In this document: piece by piece, positions 31,611 to 39,102 of the stretch | How positions within the stretch are numbered: position 1 is the stretch's first letter | Layout: each line of letters starts with the position of its first letter | Assembly (NCBI GenBank): GCA_003218135.1 | Contig: QHNQ01000020.1 | Coordinates: 1-39,102 of the forward strand | Direction of reading: 5' to 3' | DNA length: 39,102 nucleotides | Origin: Verrucomicrobiota bacterium | GTDB taxonomy: Bacteria > Verrucomicrobiota > Verrucomicrobiia > Chthoniobacterales > UBA10450 | Notes under the pieces: model-generated | The model's input: the letters and a program-made list of their open reading frames with translations, nothing else | Database searches by the model: none | Told to the model about the DNA's origin: nothing | Translations under genes and position numbers: made by a program

Positions 31611-33839
31611 ATGAAGTCTGTAATCAGTGGAAACAACATAGTTCCGATTACGCCTGGTCCGCAGAAGAAAGATCTGAAACCACGTGTATCAAAGCCGCGG
31701 CTTTCAGGTCATAAAAGGAGAAGTGTGTGGTTTCGCGCACGCAGCGCGTGGCCGTATCGCGAGGCGCCCGTGCATAAACTGGTACTGGAGAGAAATCGCG
31801 TTAAGCGAGATCTGCCAGTGCCGAAGGCTCGGGCCCGCTGGAGGTGCATTGGACCAACGAACATCGGTGGAAGACTGACAAGCATAGTTTGCCACCCGAA
31901 ACATCCCGATCGGATTTGGGTAGGGGCGGCAGGCGGCGGTGTGTGGCAAAGCAAGGATGCCGGGCAGACATGGCGCTCGCTATGGAATAAACAAGACAGC
32001 TTAAACATTGGTTCGCTTGCGATTGATCCAGCACATCCAAATGTCATCTATTGCGGGACAGGCGAAGCGAACCTTTCACTCGATTCCTACGGTGGAGTAG
32101 GCATTTATGAAAGTAGCGATGGCGGCGCGACTTGGAAGCTGCTGGCTCGAGCATCCGAGCTGGGCATTCCCACGCGCATCGGCGTGATCGCGGTTGATCC
32201 GTTCGATTCAGCACATTTGTTGATAGGGGGCGTTGGCGCGGACGAATCCAGTCCACGAAGCGATGATTTTGGCGGGATGTTTGTCTCGCGTGACCGCGGC
32301 GTGACTTGGCGGCGGGAAACCTTTATTTCTCCGAACAATTACTGGTGTCACGCGATCCTGTTTCATCCCACTAGCCCGGGCGTAATATTCGCCACGTTCA
32401 CTGAGCAGGGCGCAAAAAATGGAATCTGGTTGTCTGAAGACGGTGGCGAACACTGGAGACAACCGCGCAAAGATCTTCCTGCTCCGGAAAATTTTGGGCG
32501 CACCAGCCTGGCGATTAGTCCATCAGATCCGGATGTGATTTATGGTTTCGCTCAAAACACGTTAAGCGATCGGAGCGACCTCGTTCTAGGTGTTTTCCGC
32601 AGCGCCAACAGAGGTGAGAGGTGGAAGGAAATTGGTGGTCGTCATTTCGGAGCGGAAGGTCAGATTTCTTATGGGAATACAATCGCCGTCCATCCGGAGC
32701 ATCCGAATCATGTTCTTTGTGGCGGCGTTGACCTCCATCTCACTACCGACGGCGGCGAAACGTGGACCAGAGCGACGCGATGGAATTCCAATTGCGGAAG
32801 TATTCATTATGCGCATGCGGATCATCATCACCTTCTGATGCCGCCGACTGCTCCGGGCCGCGTGTACGATCCCAATGATGGCGGTCTCGATGTGAGTGAA
32901 GACGGAGGACTGAAATGGTGCAACCGGAGCAAAGGTCTCGCGGTCACGATGTATTACGACATGGACGTAGCACAAAGCAACGGGCGTCATTTTGGCGGAG
33001 GCGCCCAGGATAATGGGACGCTCGTGACAACAAAGGGACGGAGCAATGACCATTTCGAGGTGCTCGGCGGCGATGGAGGTTGGATGATTTATGATCCTGC
33101 CGATGCGAACCATTTTTATGCTTCCTATTACAACATGGCTATTCACCGGTGGCGCAATGGAAGAAGCAGGAATGTGTCACCGCCGGCTTCACAAGACGAA
33201 GCAGATTCGACGTGGATGGTCTATGTTACCATGGATCCGCAGGACCCGGACACGGTGTTCACCGGATCGACGCGAGTCTGGCGTACCAAAAACGACGGGA
33301 AGAAGTGGAGAGCGGTATCGCCGGACCTGGACGGCAGCTCAATTTCAGCCATCGAAGTTGCTCCCGCGGACTCGAAGCGAGTTTACATCGGTACCGAAAA
33401 CGGCGGCTTCTTCCGCAGTCGGGACGGTGGCGAGACGTGGAGCGCGAACCTTGCAAGCGCCACCTTGCCCGGACACTCAATTACCCGGATCGATTCTACT
33501 GAAAAGCTCGGAGCCGATTTTCTGTTCGTCACAGTCGCCAATTTCGGACACTCCCACGTCTTTTGCTCCAGAGATGGCGGGAAAACTTGGGAAGACGTGG
33601 ATAAAGGTCGGCTTCCCGATGTTCCGCATCACGCCGTTGTCATTCGGCCGGACCAGCCGCAAACAGTTTATGTTGGTAATGATGCCGGCGTGTTTGTCTC
33701 ACACGACTTCGGTGTTACGTGGGAGAACATGACTCAAAATCTGCCAAACGTGAGCATCGTAGACTTGGTGCTCCAGGAGAAAGACGGAACGCTCAGTGCG
33801 GCGACATATGGCCGGAGCCTTTGGCGTACTCGGATCTGA
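31611..33839 (+). CDS. Sortilin/VPS10-like beta-propeller protein with Asp-box repeats (742 aa)
   Basis: About eleven Asp-box (S-x-D-x-G-x-T-W) turns are spread over residues 100-740, for example SKDAGQTW, SSDGGATW, SRDRGVTW, SEDGGEHW, TTDGGETW, SRDGGETW, SRDGGKTW and SHDFGVTW. They alternate with strands reading 'I-A-I-S-P-x-x-P-D-x-I-Y', typical of the VPS10/BNR propellers of exported glycosidase-like or adhesive proteins. The basic first 60 residues (PRVSKPRLSGHKRRSVWF...) contain no hydrophobic signal. No glycosidase catalytic residues can be named. ATG 31611 follows the cyclase stop by 26 bases, so the two are probably co-transcribed. Confidence 0.85.
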   Translation: MKSVISGNNIVPITPGPQKKDLKPRVSKPRLSGHKRRSVWFRARSAWPYREAPVHKLVLERNRVKRDLPVPKARARWRCIGPTNIGGRLTSIVCHPKHPDRIWVGAAGGGVWQSKDAGQTWRSLWNKQDSLNIGSLAIDPAHPNVIYCGTGEANLSLDSYGGVGIYESSDGGATWKLLARASELGIPTRIGVIAVDPFDSAHLLIGGVGADESSPRSDDFGGMFVSRDRGVTWRRETFISPNNYWCHAILFHPTSPGVIFATFTEQGAKNGIWLSEDGGEHWRQPRKDLPAPENFGRTSLAISPSDPDVIYGFAQNTLSDRSDLVLGVFRSANRGERWKEIGGRHFGAEGQISYGNTIAVHPEHPNHVLCGGVDLHLTTDGGETWTRATRWNSNCGSIHYAHADHHHLLMPPTAPGRVYDPNDGGLDVSEDGGLKWCNRSKGLAVTMYYDMDVAQSNGRHFGGGAQDNGTLVTTKGRSNDHFEVLGGDGGWMIYDPADANHFYASYYNMAIHRWRNGRSRNVSPPASQDEADSTWMVYVTMDPQDPDTVFTGSTRVWRTKNDGKKWRAVSPDLDGSSISAIEVAPADSKRVYIGTENGGFFRSRDGGETWSANLASATLPGHSITRIDSTEKLGADFLFVTVANFGHSHVFCSRDGGKTWEDVDKGRLPDVPHHAVVIRPDQPQTVYVGNDAGVFVSHDFGVTWENMTQNLPNVSIVDLVLQEKDGTLSAATYGRSLWRTRI

Positions 33840-33875
33840 TTAGGTCAAGATAACCCTGCACTGATTCGCATCACA

Positions 33876-34772
33876 TCACATGCGATCACCGGAATGTTTT
33901 TGGCGATCTTTGAAGGTGAGCTCGGCGATGCCGGATTTATCGAGCTCGCCCAAGCCGTCGGCGACCATGCGGTCGTATTGCTCTTTCGTCGCACGTGCGA
34001 GCGGCAGGTCGAGGCCGAGACTGCGCGCCAGGTCGAGCGCGATCCCACTGTCTTTCGCAGCATGCGCAACAGAGAAAAAGCAACTGTGCTCGCGGTTTTG
34101 CATATCTTCGCCATCGGTCTCCAACACGCGCGAGTTCGCGCCGGTCTGCGAAAACACTTCGCGCAGCATCGTTAAATCCAAGCCGAGCGCGGCGCCAAGG
34201 CCCAGTCCTTCAGCGAGACCTGCGGTGTTGATGTTCATCACCATGTTGACGAGCGCTTTTACCTTCGCCGCTTCCCCGGCTTTGCCGATGAATCGAATCT
34301 TTGCAGCAAGCTCCTTCAAAATTGGTTCGGCCTTGTGGAATGTCTCTTCGTTCCCGCCGCACATCAGGTAAAGTTTTCCTTCGCGCGCCTGCGTAATGCT
34401 AGAGGCCATGCAAGCTTCGAGCGTTTCAGCGCCGGCACGGTGCGCGAGTTTTTCAACGTTGACGTGGACCTGTGGCGAGATCGTAGCGCAATTAATGAAG
34501 AGCTTTCCGCGCGCGTTCACGAGCAGGTTATCGCCGGTTCCTGCGAAAACTGTTCGCATTGCGTTATCGTCTGTCACGACGGTGAAAATCACGTCACACG
34601 CCGCAGTAACTTGCGACAAATCTTGCGCAGCCGCGCAGCCAAGTTCGGCCGCGAGCGATATAGCGGCTGCGCGATTGGTATCGTAAACAGCCGTTATGTG
34701 AAACTGCCGATCTTTTAACCTGCGCGCCATGTTCGCGCCCATGCGGCCGACTCCAACAAAACCAATGTTCAT
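33876..34772 (-). CDS. NAD(P)-dependent beta-hydroxyacid dehydrogenase family (HIBADH/GarR-like)
   Basis: The N-terminal Rossmann fold starts MNIGFVGVGRMGANMARRLK (G-x-G-x-x-G). The helical domain contains KALVNMVMNINTAGLAEGL with the catalytic Lys near 172, and the C-terminus has HAAKDSGIALDLARSLGLDL, a family signature. In place of the usual substrate loop 'D-A-P-V-S-G-G' the sequence is EACMASSITQAREGKLYLMC, so substrate use may differ from 3-hydroxyisobutyrate or tartronate semialdehyde. ATG 34772 lies 5 bases after the stop of the MBL gene, so it is the last gene of the ruvC-lipB-MBL operon. Confidence 0.9.
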   Translation of the reverse strand: MNIGFVGVGRMGANMARRLKDRQFHITAVYDTNRAAAISLAAELGCAAAQDLSQVTAACDVIFTVVTDDNAMRTVFAGTGDNLLVNARGKLFINCATISPQVHVNVEKLAHRAGAETLEACMASSITQAREGKLYLMCGGNEETFHKAEPILKELAAKIRFIGKAGEAAKVKALVNMVMNINTAGLAEGLGLGAALGLDLTMLREVFSQTGANSRVLETDGEDMQNREHSCFFSVAHAAKDSGIALDLARSLGLDLPLARATKEQYDRMVADGLGELDKSGIAELTFKDRQKHSGDRM

Positions 34773-34776
34773 GAAA

Positions 34777-35595
34777 TCAGATTTTGCCCGCGAAAAACGG
34801 ATTGTGCTGTTTCTCTTCGCCCACTGTCGTCATCGGGCCGTGTCCCGGGCAAATGATCGTCTCGTCGGGCAACGTGAGTATTTTCTCGAGATTGTTTCGT
34901 AACGCATCTTGGTACGACACGTTTCCGCCTCCCATAGATCCGGCAAAGAGAGAGTCGCCCACGATTGCGATGGGGCGCGCGAGCCCGGTCACCACATACG
35001 TCATTCCGCCCGGCGAATGACCCCACGTCAGTCGGGTATCGATTTTTAGATTGCCGAGCGGAAAGCTTTTTCCCTCATCAATTACCTCCGCACCAGGGAC
35101 TAGTTCTCGTGTTGGGGTAAAAACATCCGCACCGGTTTCTTCGCGGAGGCATGGCAGATCTGCAACGTGATCAGCGTGAGCATGCGTAAGAAGAATCAGT
35201 TGGACATTCAGCTTGTGGCGGTTCGCAAAGTGCACCATTTCCTTCGAATCAGCGCCTGTATCAAAGGCCGCCGCCACGCGAGTGGCCGGGTCCCATGTGA
35301 GATAGGCATTAACAGCCATGCCGCCATAATCCGTGTTGAATTGCGCGAGTCCCTCGAATCCTTCAATTTTTTTCGGATGCCATTGTCCCCTGGCGAGTTC
35401 GCAAAGCGCGCTGCCGCTGAGATCAAGAACCGGCGCAATGCTCAGGAGCGCCGGCTCGTCAAAATTGCCACCCCTCATTTGGCGAATTGTTTCCGAACCG
35501 ACTCGCGCCTTTTCAGCCAGTTCAGAATCGGAAATGCCCAAGCCGCGTTGCGCTTTTCCAATGATGTCACCGACGTTGTCTTCAAGCGGAATCAT
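34777..35595 (-). CDS. MBL-fold metallohydrolase with N-terminal helix-turn-helix domain (272 aa)
   Basis: Residues about 1-70 form a small Cro/C1-type HTH: VGDIIGKAQRGLGISDSELA, EKARVGSETIRQMRGG. Residues about 80-272 are a metallo-beta-lactamase hydrolase with the metal motif LLTHAHADHVADLP (H138, H140, D142, H143), GHSPGGMTYVV, GDSLFAG and GHGPMTTVG. Glyoxalase II-like enzymes and persulfide dioxygenases share this fold; no substrate is evident. Fusion to a DNA-binding-like domain is unusual. Stop and start distances to lipB (14 bases) and the dehydrogenase (4 bases) show it is in the operon. Confidence 0.88.
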   Translation of the reverse strand: MIPLEDNVGDIIGKAQRGLGISDSELAEKARVGSETIRQMRGGNFDEPALLSIAPVLDLSGSALCELARGQWHPKKIEGFEGLAQFNTDYGGMAVNAYLTWDPATRVAAAFDTGADSKEMVHFANRHKLNVQLILLTHAHADHVADLPCLREETGADVFTPTRELVPGAEVIDEGKSFPLGNLKIDTRLTWGHSPGGMTYVVTGLARPIAIVGDSLFAGSMGGGNVSYQDALRNNLEKILTLPDETIICPGHGPMTTVGEEKQHNPFFAGKI

Positions 35596-35609
35596 GGCAC
35601 TTCGATTTC

Positions 35610-36287
35610 TTAAATACTGATCGGTTCTGGTTCTGCCGAGATGCGCAAATCGCCAATCCGATTCAGCGCCAATTTTTCAACGGACGCAGCAATCTCTCCA
35701 ACGAAAAATCGCACGCCTGTTTCTTTTTCCATAGATGTGATTGTGACGTCGTTGATGCCGCACGGGACAATGTGATTAAAAGGCGACAGGTCGCCGCAAA
35801 CATTCAACGCAAATCCGTGCATGGTGATCCAGTGGCGAACACCCACGCCGATAGACGCAATCTTGCGATTGCTGACCCAAACGCCAGTGAGCGATTCGCG
35901 CCGAATCGCAGCGATCTCGTATTCGGCCAGCGTTTCGATGAGCAACTGCTCCAGCCACCGCAAATACCTGTGTAAATCGTGTCCGCAGCGGCGCAAATCG
36001 ATAATCGGATAACCGATTAGCTGGCCGGGCCCGTGATAGGTCGCCTGTCCGCCGCGATTAATGGGGAAGAGTGGATACGGCAAATGCGCGGACCCTAACA
36101 AACTGGATTGATCAGGAGTGCGCCCGATTGTGTAAACCGGTTCGTGCTCGAGCAGAAGCAACTCATCTTTCGATACGCGCTCGTTGCGCTTTTTGGCCAC
36201 AATCTCTTCCTGCAGCGCGAGCGCGTGAGCAAATTCCATTCGGCCGAGCCAACGCACATTAAGCGAATAATCATGGGCGACGTTCAT
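35610..36287 (-). CDS. lipB: Octanoyl (lipoyl) transferase LipB
   Basis: A complete LipB (225 aa) that moves an octanoyl group from acyl carrier protein to the lipoyl domain of 2-oxoacid dehydrogenases and the glycine cleavage H protein. Visible motifs are RGGQATYHGPGQLIGYPIID, the Lys in NRKIASIGVGVRHW (Lys142), MHGFALNV and the catalytic Cys in IVPCGINDVTITS (Cys176). The ATG at 36287 overlaps the ruvC TGA by four bases (ATGA), so translation is coupled. lipA is not in the window. Confidence 0.97.
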   Translation of the reverse strand: MNVAHDYSLNVRWLGRMEFAHALALQEEIVAKKRNERVSKDELLLLEHEPVYTIGRTPDQSSLLGSAHLPYPLFPINRGGQATYHGPGQLIGYPIIDLRRCGHDLHRYLRWLEQLLIETLAEYEIAAIRRESLTGVWVSNRKIASIGVGVRHWITMHGFALNVCGDLSPFNHIVPCGINDVTITSMEKETGVRFFVGEIAASVEKLALNRIGDLRISAEPEPISI

Positions 36288-36787
36288 ATTTGCGTACCTC
36301 CGGAAAGTCCTAGCGCGGCTGCTTCCTGTGCGCGCAAATGTGTAAGAGCGATTGCCAGCGCGTCCGCGGCATCGGCCTCCGGCGTTTCCGTCAAACCGAG
36401 AAGCGCGCGCACCATAAATGCGACCTGATTTTTTCCGGCCGCGCCGCGCCCAACGGTGGATTGTTTGATTCTTCTCGGTGGATATTCAAAAACTGGCAAT
36501 CCGTTCTCGGCGGCGGCGAGAATCGCCGCGCCCCTCGCCGCTCCCAGGACAATCGCGGTCTTATGGCTTTGCACATAAATAACCGCTTCGAACGCGCAAC
36601 AATCCGGTTCGTGTTCCCGGATAAGCTGAACCAACCGATCACGAATTGCTACGAGGCACGATGAAGGACGCACCGAGCTCGCATTGTGAATCGTCCCGAA
36701 ATAGATAGAACGCGGTTTGCCATTGTTCGCATCGACAATTGCGACACCGGTGTTGCGCAAGGAAGAGTCGATGGCAAGCACGCGCAT
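36284..36787 (-). CDS. ruvC: Holliday junction resolvase RuvC
   Basis: A normal-length RuvC (167 aa) that cuts Holliday junctions during recombination. The four catalytic acidic residues fit the family positions: Asp7 in VLAIDSSLRNTG, Glu67 in CCAFEAVIY, and Asp139 and Asp142 in EADAADALAIALTH. GKNQVAFMVRALLGL and YPPRRIKQSTVGRGAAGK are also typical. It is the first gene of the minus-strand operon with lipB; ruvA and ruvB are not present nearby. Confidence 0.97.
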   Translation of the reverse strand: MRVLAIDSSLRNTGVAIVDANNGKPRSIYFGTIHNASSVRPSSCLVAIRDRLVQLIREHEPDCCAFEAVIYVQSHKTAIVLGAARGAAILAAAENGLPVFEYPPRRIKQSTVGRGAAGKNQVAFMVRALLGLTETPEADAADALAIALTHLRAQEAAALGLSGGTQI

Positions 36788-36864
36788 TGTCGCAATCTTA
36801 AAATCGCCCGGCGCGCGTTCAACATGGAATCGACAAATTCCTAAATAATGGTTTTACTCGCGCC

Positions 36865-37563
36865 GTGTTGAACGGGTTACATAAGCCAGCTGCGAGCAAC
36901 AAGCTAACCGATTTCACGACGCTCATTCTGGCGATTGGCGTTTTTCTTTTGAGCACCTCTTCGGCCTTCGCAACGACAAAAGGTTTGAGCCAGATCGTGA
37001 CCCCCGATTTGCAAGGAGAAGGCGATCTCTCGTTAAGTCTACAAATTCAAGACAAGCGCATTGCGAACCCGTATGAATTGCAAGCCGAGTTGGGCCTGAC
37101 GAAATGGGCTGAAGTAGCGGTGTTTCGCGGATTCCAACCGGACGATTGGATCTTCGCGACGGAGATCGGCTTGTTAACGAAAGAGCCTTTTCTTCTGTCG
37201 GTTGGCTTCGTGAATTGGTCGCCTCACTTAAACGTAGATCCTCAACCGTATATCGAAGCTGGCTACTGCACCGAGCATAACAAGGTGTTCGTCGGCGGCA
37301 TTCATGCCGGCTACAAAAACGAAGCAATCCTCGGCTATGCCTACGACTTCAATAAGAGATGGCGGGTGCAGGTTGATTGGCAAAGCGGTTCCGAAAACTC
37401 ATCGACAATCGGTTTCACCTGCAACGTCACACCAGACTTCCAGTTCAATCCCGCGCTCTACGTCAGCAACGGTCCGAAGCACGATCTGTTTGGCTACATT
37501 GTCTTCACCTACACGTTTCATCTTTGGGGACAGAAAGCGAATAGCAGGCCTTCTATAAAATGA
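36865..37563 (+). CDS. Unrecognised exported protein, barrel-like strands (232 aa)
   Basis: The start is GTG 36865. A signal peptide lies at about 18-37 (TTLILAIGVFLLSTSSAFAT). The mature chain is rich in alternating hydrophobic/aromatic strands: LSLSLQIQDKR, YELQAELGLTKWAEVAVFRG, FLLSVGFVNWSP, VFVGGIHAGYK, AILGYAYDFNKRWRVQVDWQ, LFGYIVFTYTFHLWG. This suggests a small outer-membrane beta barrel, though the family is unknown to me. Its stop lies inside the end of the convergent Nramp gene (11-base overlap). Confidence 0.7.
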   Translation: MLNGLHKPAASNKLTDFTTLILAIGVFLLSTSSAFATTKGLSQIVTPDLQGEGDLSLSLQIQDKRIANPYELQAELGLTKWAEVAVFRGFQPDDWIFATEIGLLTKEPFLLSVGFVNWSPHLNVDPQPYIEAGYCTEHNKVFVGGIHAGYKNEAILGYAYDFNKRWRVQVDWQSGSENSSTIGFTCNVTPDFQFNPALYVSNGPKHDLFGYIVFTYTFHLWGQKANSRPSIK

Positions 37564-38827
37564 ACATCGCGGCAGCTGCGCCGAACATTACCATTGTGAT
37601 GATTGCGACGGCGATGCGCGACAACCAAGAGCTGGGTTGACCCTGCATGAGTTTGCGGTCGGACGCCGCGATCAAAACTCCAACGAGTAAAAATGGCGCG
37701 AGCACGCCATTGATGATCGCCGTCCAGAATAGTGCCTTGATCGGATTGATTTGAAGGAAGTCCATCGCGATACCGACCAGGATCGAGAAAATCAGCACAG
37801 CGTAAAACGGGATTGCCCCACGAAACGGTTCATCCAGCCCCTCTTTCCACGAAAACGTTTCCGCGAATGCGTAGGCGGCAGAGCCGGCAAGTGTCGGAAT
37901 CGCAAGAAATCCTACGCCGATGATCCCGACCGTGTAGAGCAGATATGCGAAGGTTCCAGCCAGCGGTCGCAGCGCCTCGGCGACTTGCTTCGATGTTTCG
38001 ATGTTGCTGATGTCGTTCTTGTGCAACGTGAGCGCGGTCGTAAGGATGATGAAATACATGACGAAATTGGAAAAGAATGTGCCGACGCCGACATCGATTT
38101 TGCGGTCAATAATTTCCCATTTGGTTGCGCCTCGCCGTTGCCGAAGCAAACGTCGCCCCATCGCTTTTTCCTCTTCAACTTCCTCAGACGCCTGCCAGAA
38201 AAATAGATAGGGACTGATTGTCGTCCCGAGAATCGCGACCAGATTTTCCCAGGCAGCATGGCCTTTGGGCAACGATGGAATAAAAGTGTCGCGCAACACG
38301 CGCCCCCAATCAGGGCCAGCTATAAAAGCAGTAATGACGTAGGCGAACAGAACAGCCGCCAGCCACTTCATGATCATCGCGATTTGATGATAACGAAATC
38401 GGATAGTCGCGTAGGCGATGCCGATACCGAAAATCACTACGTAGATGTGCGAATTGATTCCGCTGAGCATCTCGGCCGCGTCCGCCATGCCGGAAAGATC
38501 GGCCCCGACGTTGATCGTGTTCGCGGCCAGCAATCCGAACGCGCCACCAAATAATAGCCAGCGCGGATCTTTTCGCCGAAGCGCGTCGCCCAATCCCATA
38601 CCGGTGACCATTCCGATGCGCGCGCACATGAATTGAACGCACCCCATGAACGGCCAGGTGATAAACGCCGTCCAGAGCATGGCTGTGCCCATCTGCGCAC
38701 CGGCGATGGAATAGGTCGCAATACCCGAGGGATCGTCATCCGCCGCGCCGGTGATCAACCCCGGTCCGAGTAGCGAAAAGAATCGCCTAACGAGATTCCG
38801 CTTGCTTGAAGCAGCTTTTTTCGTCAT
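37553..38827 (-). CDS. Nramp (SLC11) family divalent metal transporter with altered metal-binding motifs (424 aa)
   Basis: An integral membrane protein with about 11 helices of the LeuT fold, as in MntH. The first-helix motif is DDDPSGIATYS (Asp32 to Gly35) where manganese/iron transporters have DPGN. The sixth-helix motif is GTTISPYLFFWQ (205-207 SPY) where they have MPH. The methionine and asparagine that bind soft transition metals are therefore absent, which fits Nramp-related transporters of other ions, such as magnesium. An acidic stretch, ASEEVEEEKAMG, lies in the loop after helix six. ATG 38827. No metal regulator gene is adjacent. Confidence 0.88.
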   Translation of the reverse strand: MTKKAASSKRNLVRRFFSLLGPGLITGAADDDPSGIATYSIAGAQMGTAMLWTAFITWPFMGCVQFMCARIGMVTGMGLGDALRRKDPRWLLFGGAFGLLAANTINVGADLSGMADAAEMLSGINSHIYVVIFGIGIAYATIRFRYHQIAMIMKWLAAVLFAYVITAFIAGPDWGRVLRDTFIPSLPKGHAAWENLVAILGTTISPYLFFWQASEEVEEEKAMGRRLLRQRRGATKWEIIDRKIDVGVGTFFSNFVMYFIILTTALTLHKNDISNIETSKQVAEALRPLAGTFAYLLYTVGIIGVGFLAIPTLAGSAAYAFAETFSWKEGLDEPFRGAIPFYAVLIFSILVGIAMDFLQINPIKALFWTAIINGVLAPFLLVGVLIAASDRKLMQGQPSSWLSRIAVAIITMVMFGAAAAMFIL

Positions 38828-38900
38828 GGCGCCAGCCTTTTCGACTTGTTTGCTCCGCCAGGCAAGACTCAGATTCTTCTAATAAAGCAAGGGTGCCGCA

Positions 38901-39102
38901 ATGGACTTCACTCATGATAACGAATCTTCAAAGTCTTCGCGAAGTCGGATCAGTGCTGGTCTGCTGATGTTCCGGCGGAGGAATGATGAGATCGAAGTTT
39001 TGCTAGTTCACCCCGGCGGCCCCTTCTTTACGCGCAAAGACGATGGCGCGTGGACAATCCCGAAAGGCGAGGCGGCTCCAGGAGAAGATTTACTAACGCG
39101 CG
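38901..39102 (+). CDS. NUDIX hydrolase, N-terminal part (runs off the window)
   Basis: ATG 38901 opens a frame that continues to the last base without a stop. It begins MDFTHDNESSKSSRSRISAG, then LLMFRRRNDEIEVLLVHPGG, and later GAWTIPKGEAAPGEDLL, which is the strand leading into a NUDIX box. The full catalytic Nudix motif (GX5EX7REUXEEXGU) lies outside the window. The HPGGPF...GAWTIPKGE pattern is typical of NUDIX proteins that act on nucleotides or dinucleoside polyphosphates. No Shine-Dalgarno is obvious; the upstream GGGTGCCGCA is weak. Confidence 0.85.
   Translation, partial: MDFTHDNESSKSSRSRISAGLLMFRRRNDEIEVLLVHPGGPFFTRKDDGAWTIPKGEAAPGEDLLTR

Noticed and set aside
1-39102. CRISPR array, transposase, integrase, rRNA or prophage
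   Set aside because: No regularly spaced direct repeats, no transposase or integrase motifs and no rRNA sequence were seen.

Overview
The window looks like a chromosomal piece from a Gram-negative bacterium, most probably a soil Verrucomicrobiota of the Chthoniobacterales (Udaeobacter-like) type. This is inferred from protein style, not from a marker gene. Supporting signs are a secreted metalloprotease with tandem C-terminal repeats of a kind common in that group, an LPS-type family 9 glycosyltransferase, a stand-alone COG1915-type ornithine cyclodeaminase, and many intergenic quasi-palindromes built from short words. No rRNA, CRISPR array, transposase, phage or plasmid gene was seen.

Layout. 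1-3.7 kb is a gene-decay zone: an unrecognised protein, a ParE remnant, a DUF885 metallopeptidase broken by a one-base frameshift, a 58-aa gene followed by a truncated nucleotidyltransferase, an intact RelE/ParE toxin-antitoxin pair, and a GFA-family enzyme. 3.7-11 kb holds a 2OG-Fe(II) oxygenase, a GT9 heptosyltransferase, the 711-aa metalloprotease, a lytic transglycosylase and priA. 11-16.3 kb holds a two-lobed aspartic protease and a LysR-regulated sulfonate/nitrate/taurine-type ABC importer, with a candidate operator in the divergent promoter. 16.3-22.2 kb holds a TolB-like propeller protein, tRNA-Thr(UGU), a GT4-GNAT gene pair, thioredoxin reductase and a membrane-anchored YedY/SUOX-type molybdoenzyme.

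22.2-27.5 kb holds PolX (polymerase plus PHP nuclease), an arginine-to-proline gene pair that looks like a split form of cyanobacterial AgrE, a small unknown gene and a methyltransferase. 27.5-34 kb is a signalling block: a 26-aa polyproline ORF, a Ser/Thr kinase with TPRs, a divergent FHA-adenylate cyclase and an Asp-box propeller protein. 34-36.8 kb on the minus strand is a tight housekeeping run, ruvC-lipB-(HTH-MBL hydrolase)-(beta-hydroxyacid dehydrogenase). The end holds a barrel-like secreted protein, an unusual Nramp-family transporter and the start of a NUDIX gene.

The points most worth following are the split arginine-to-proline pair, the LysR gene with a clean in-frame deletion beside a well-formed operator, the probable dual Sec/Tat molybdoenzyme, the two-lobed retropepsin, the Nramp relative lacking the usual metal-binding residues, and the recurrent word-built intergenic hairpins.
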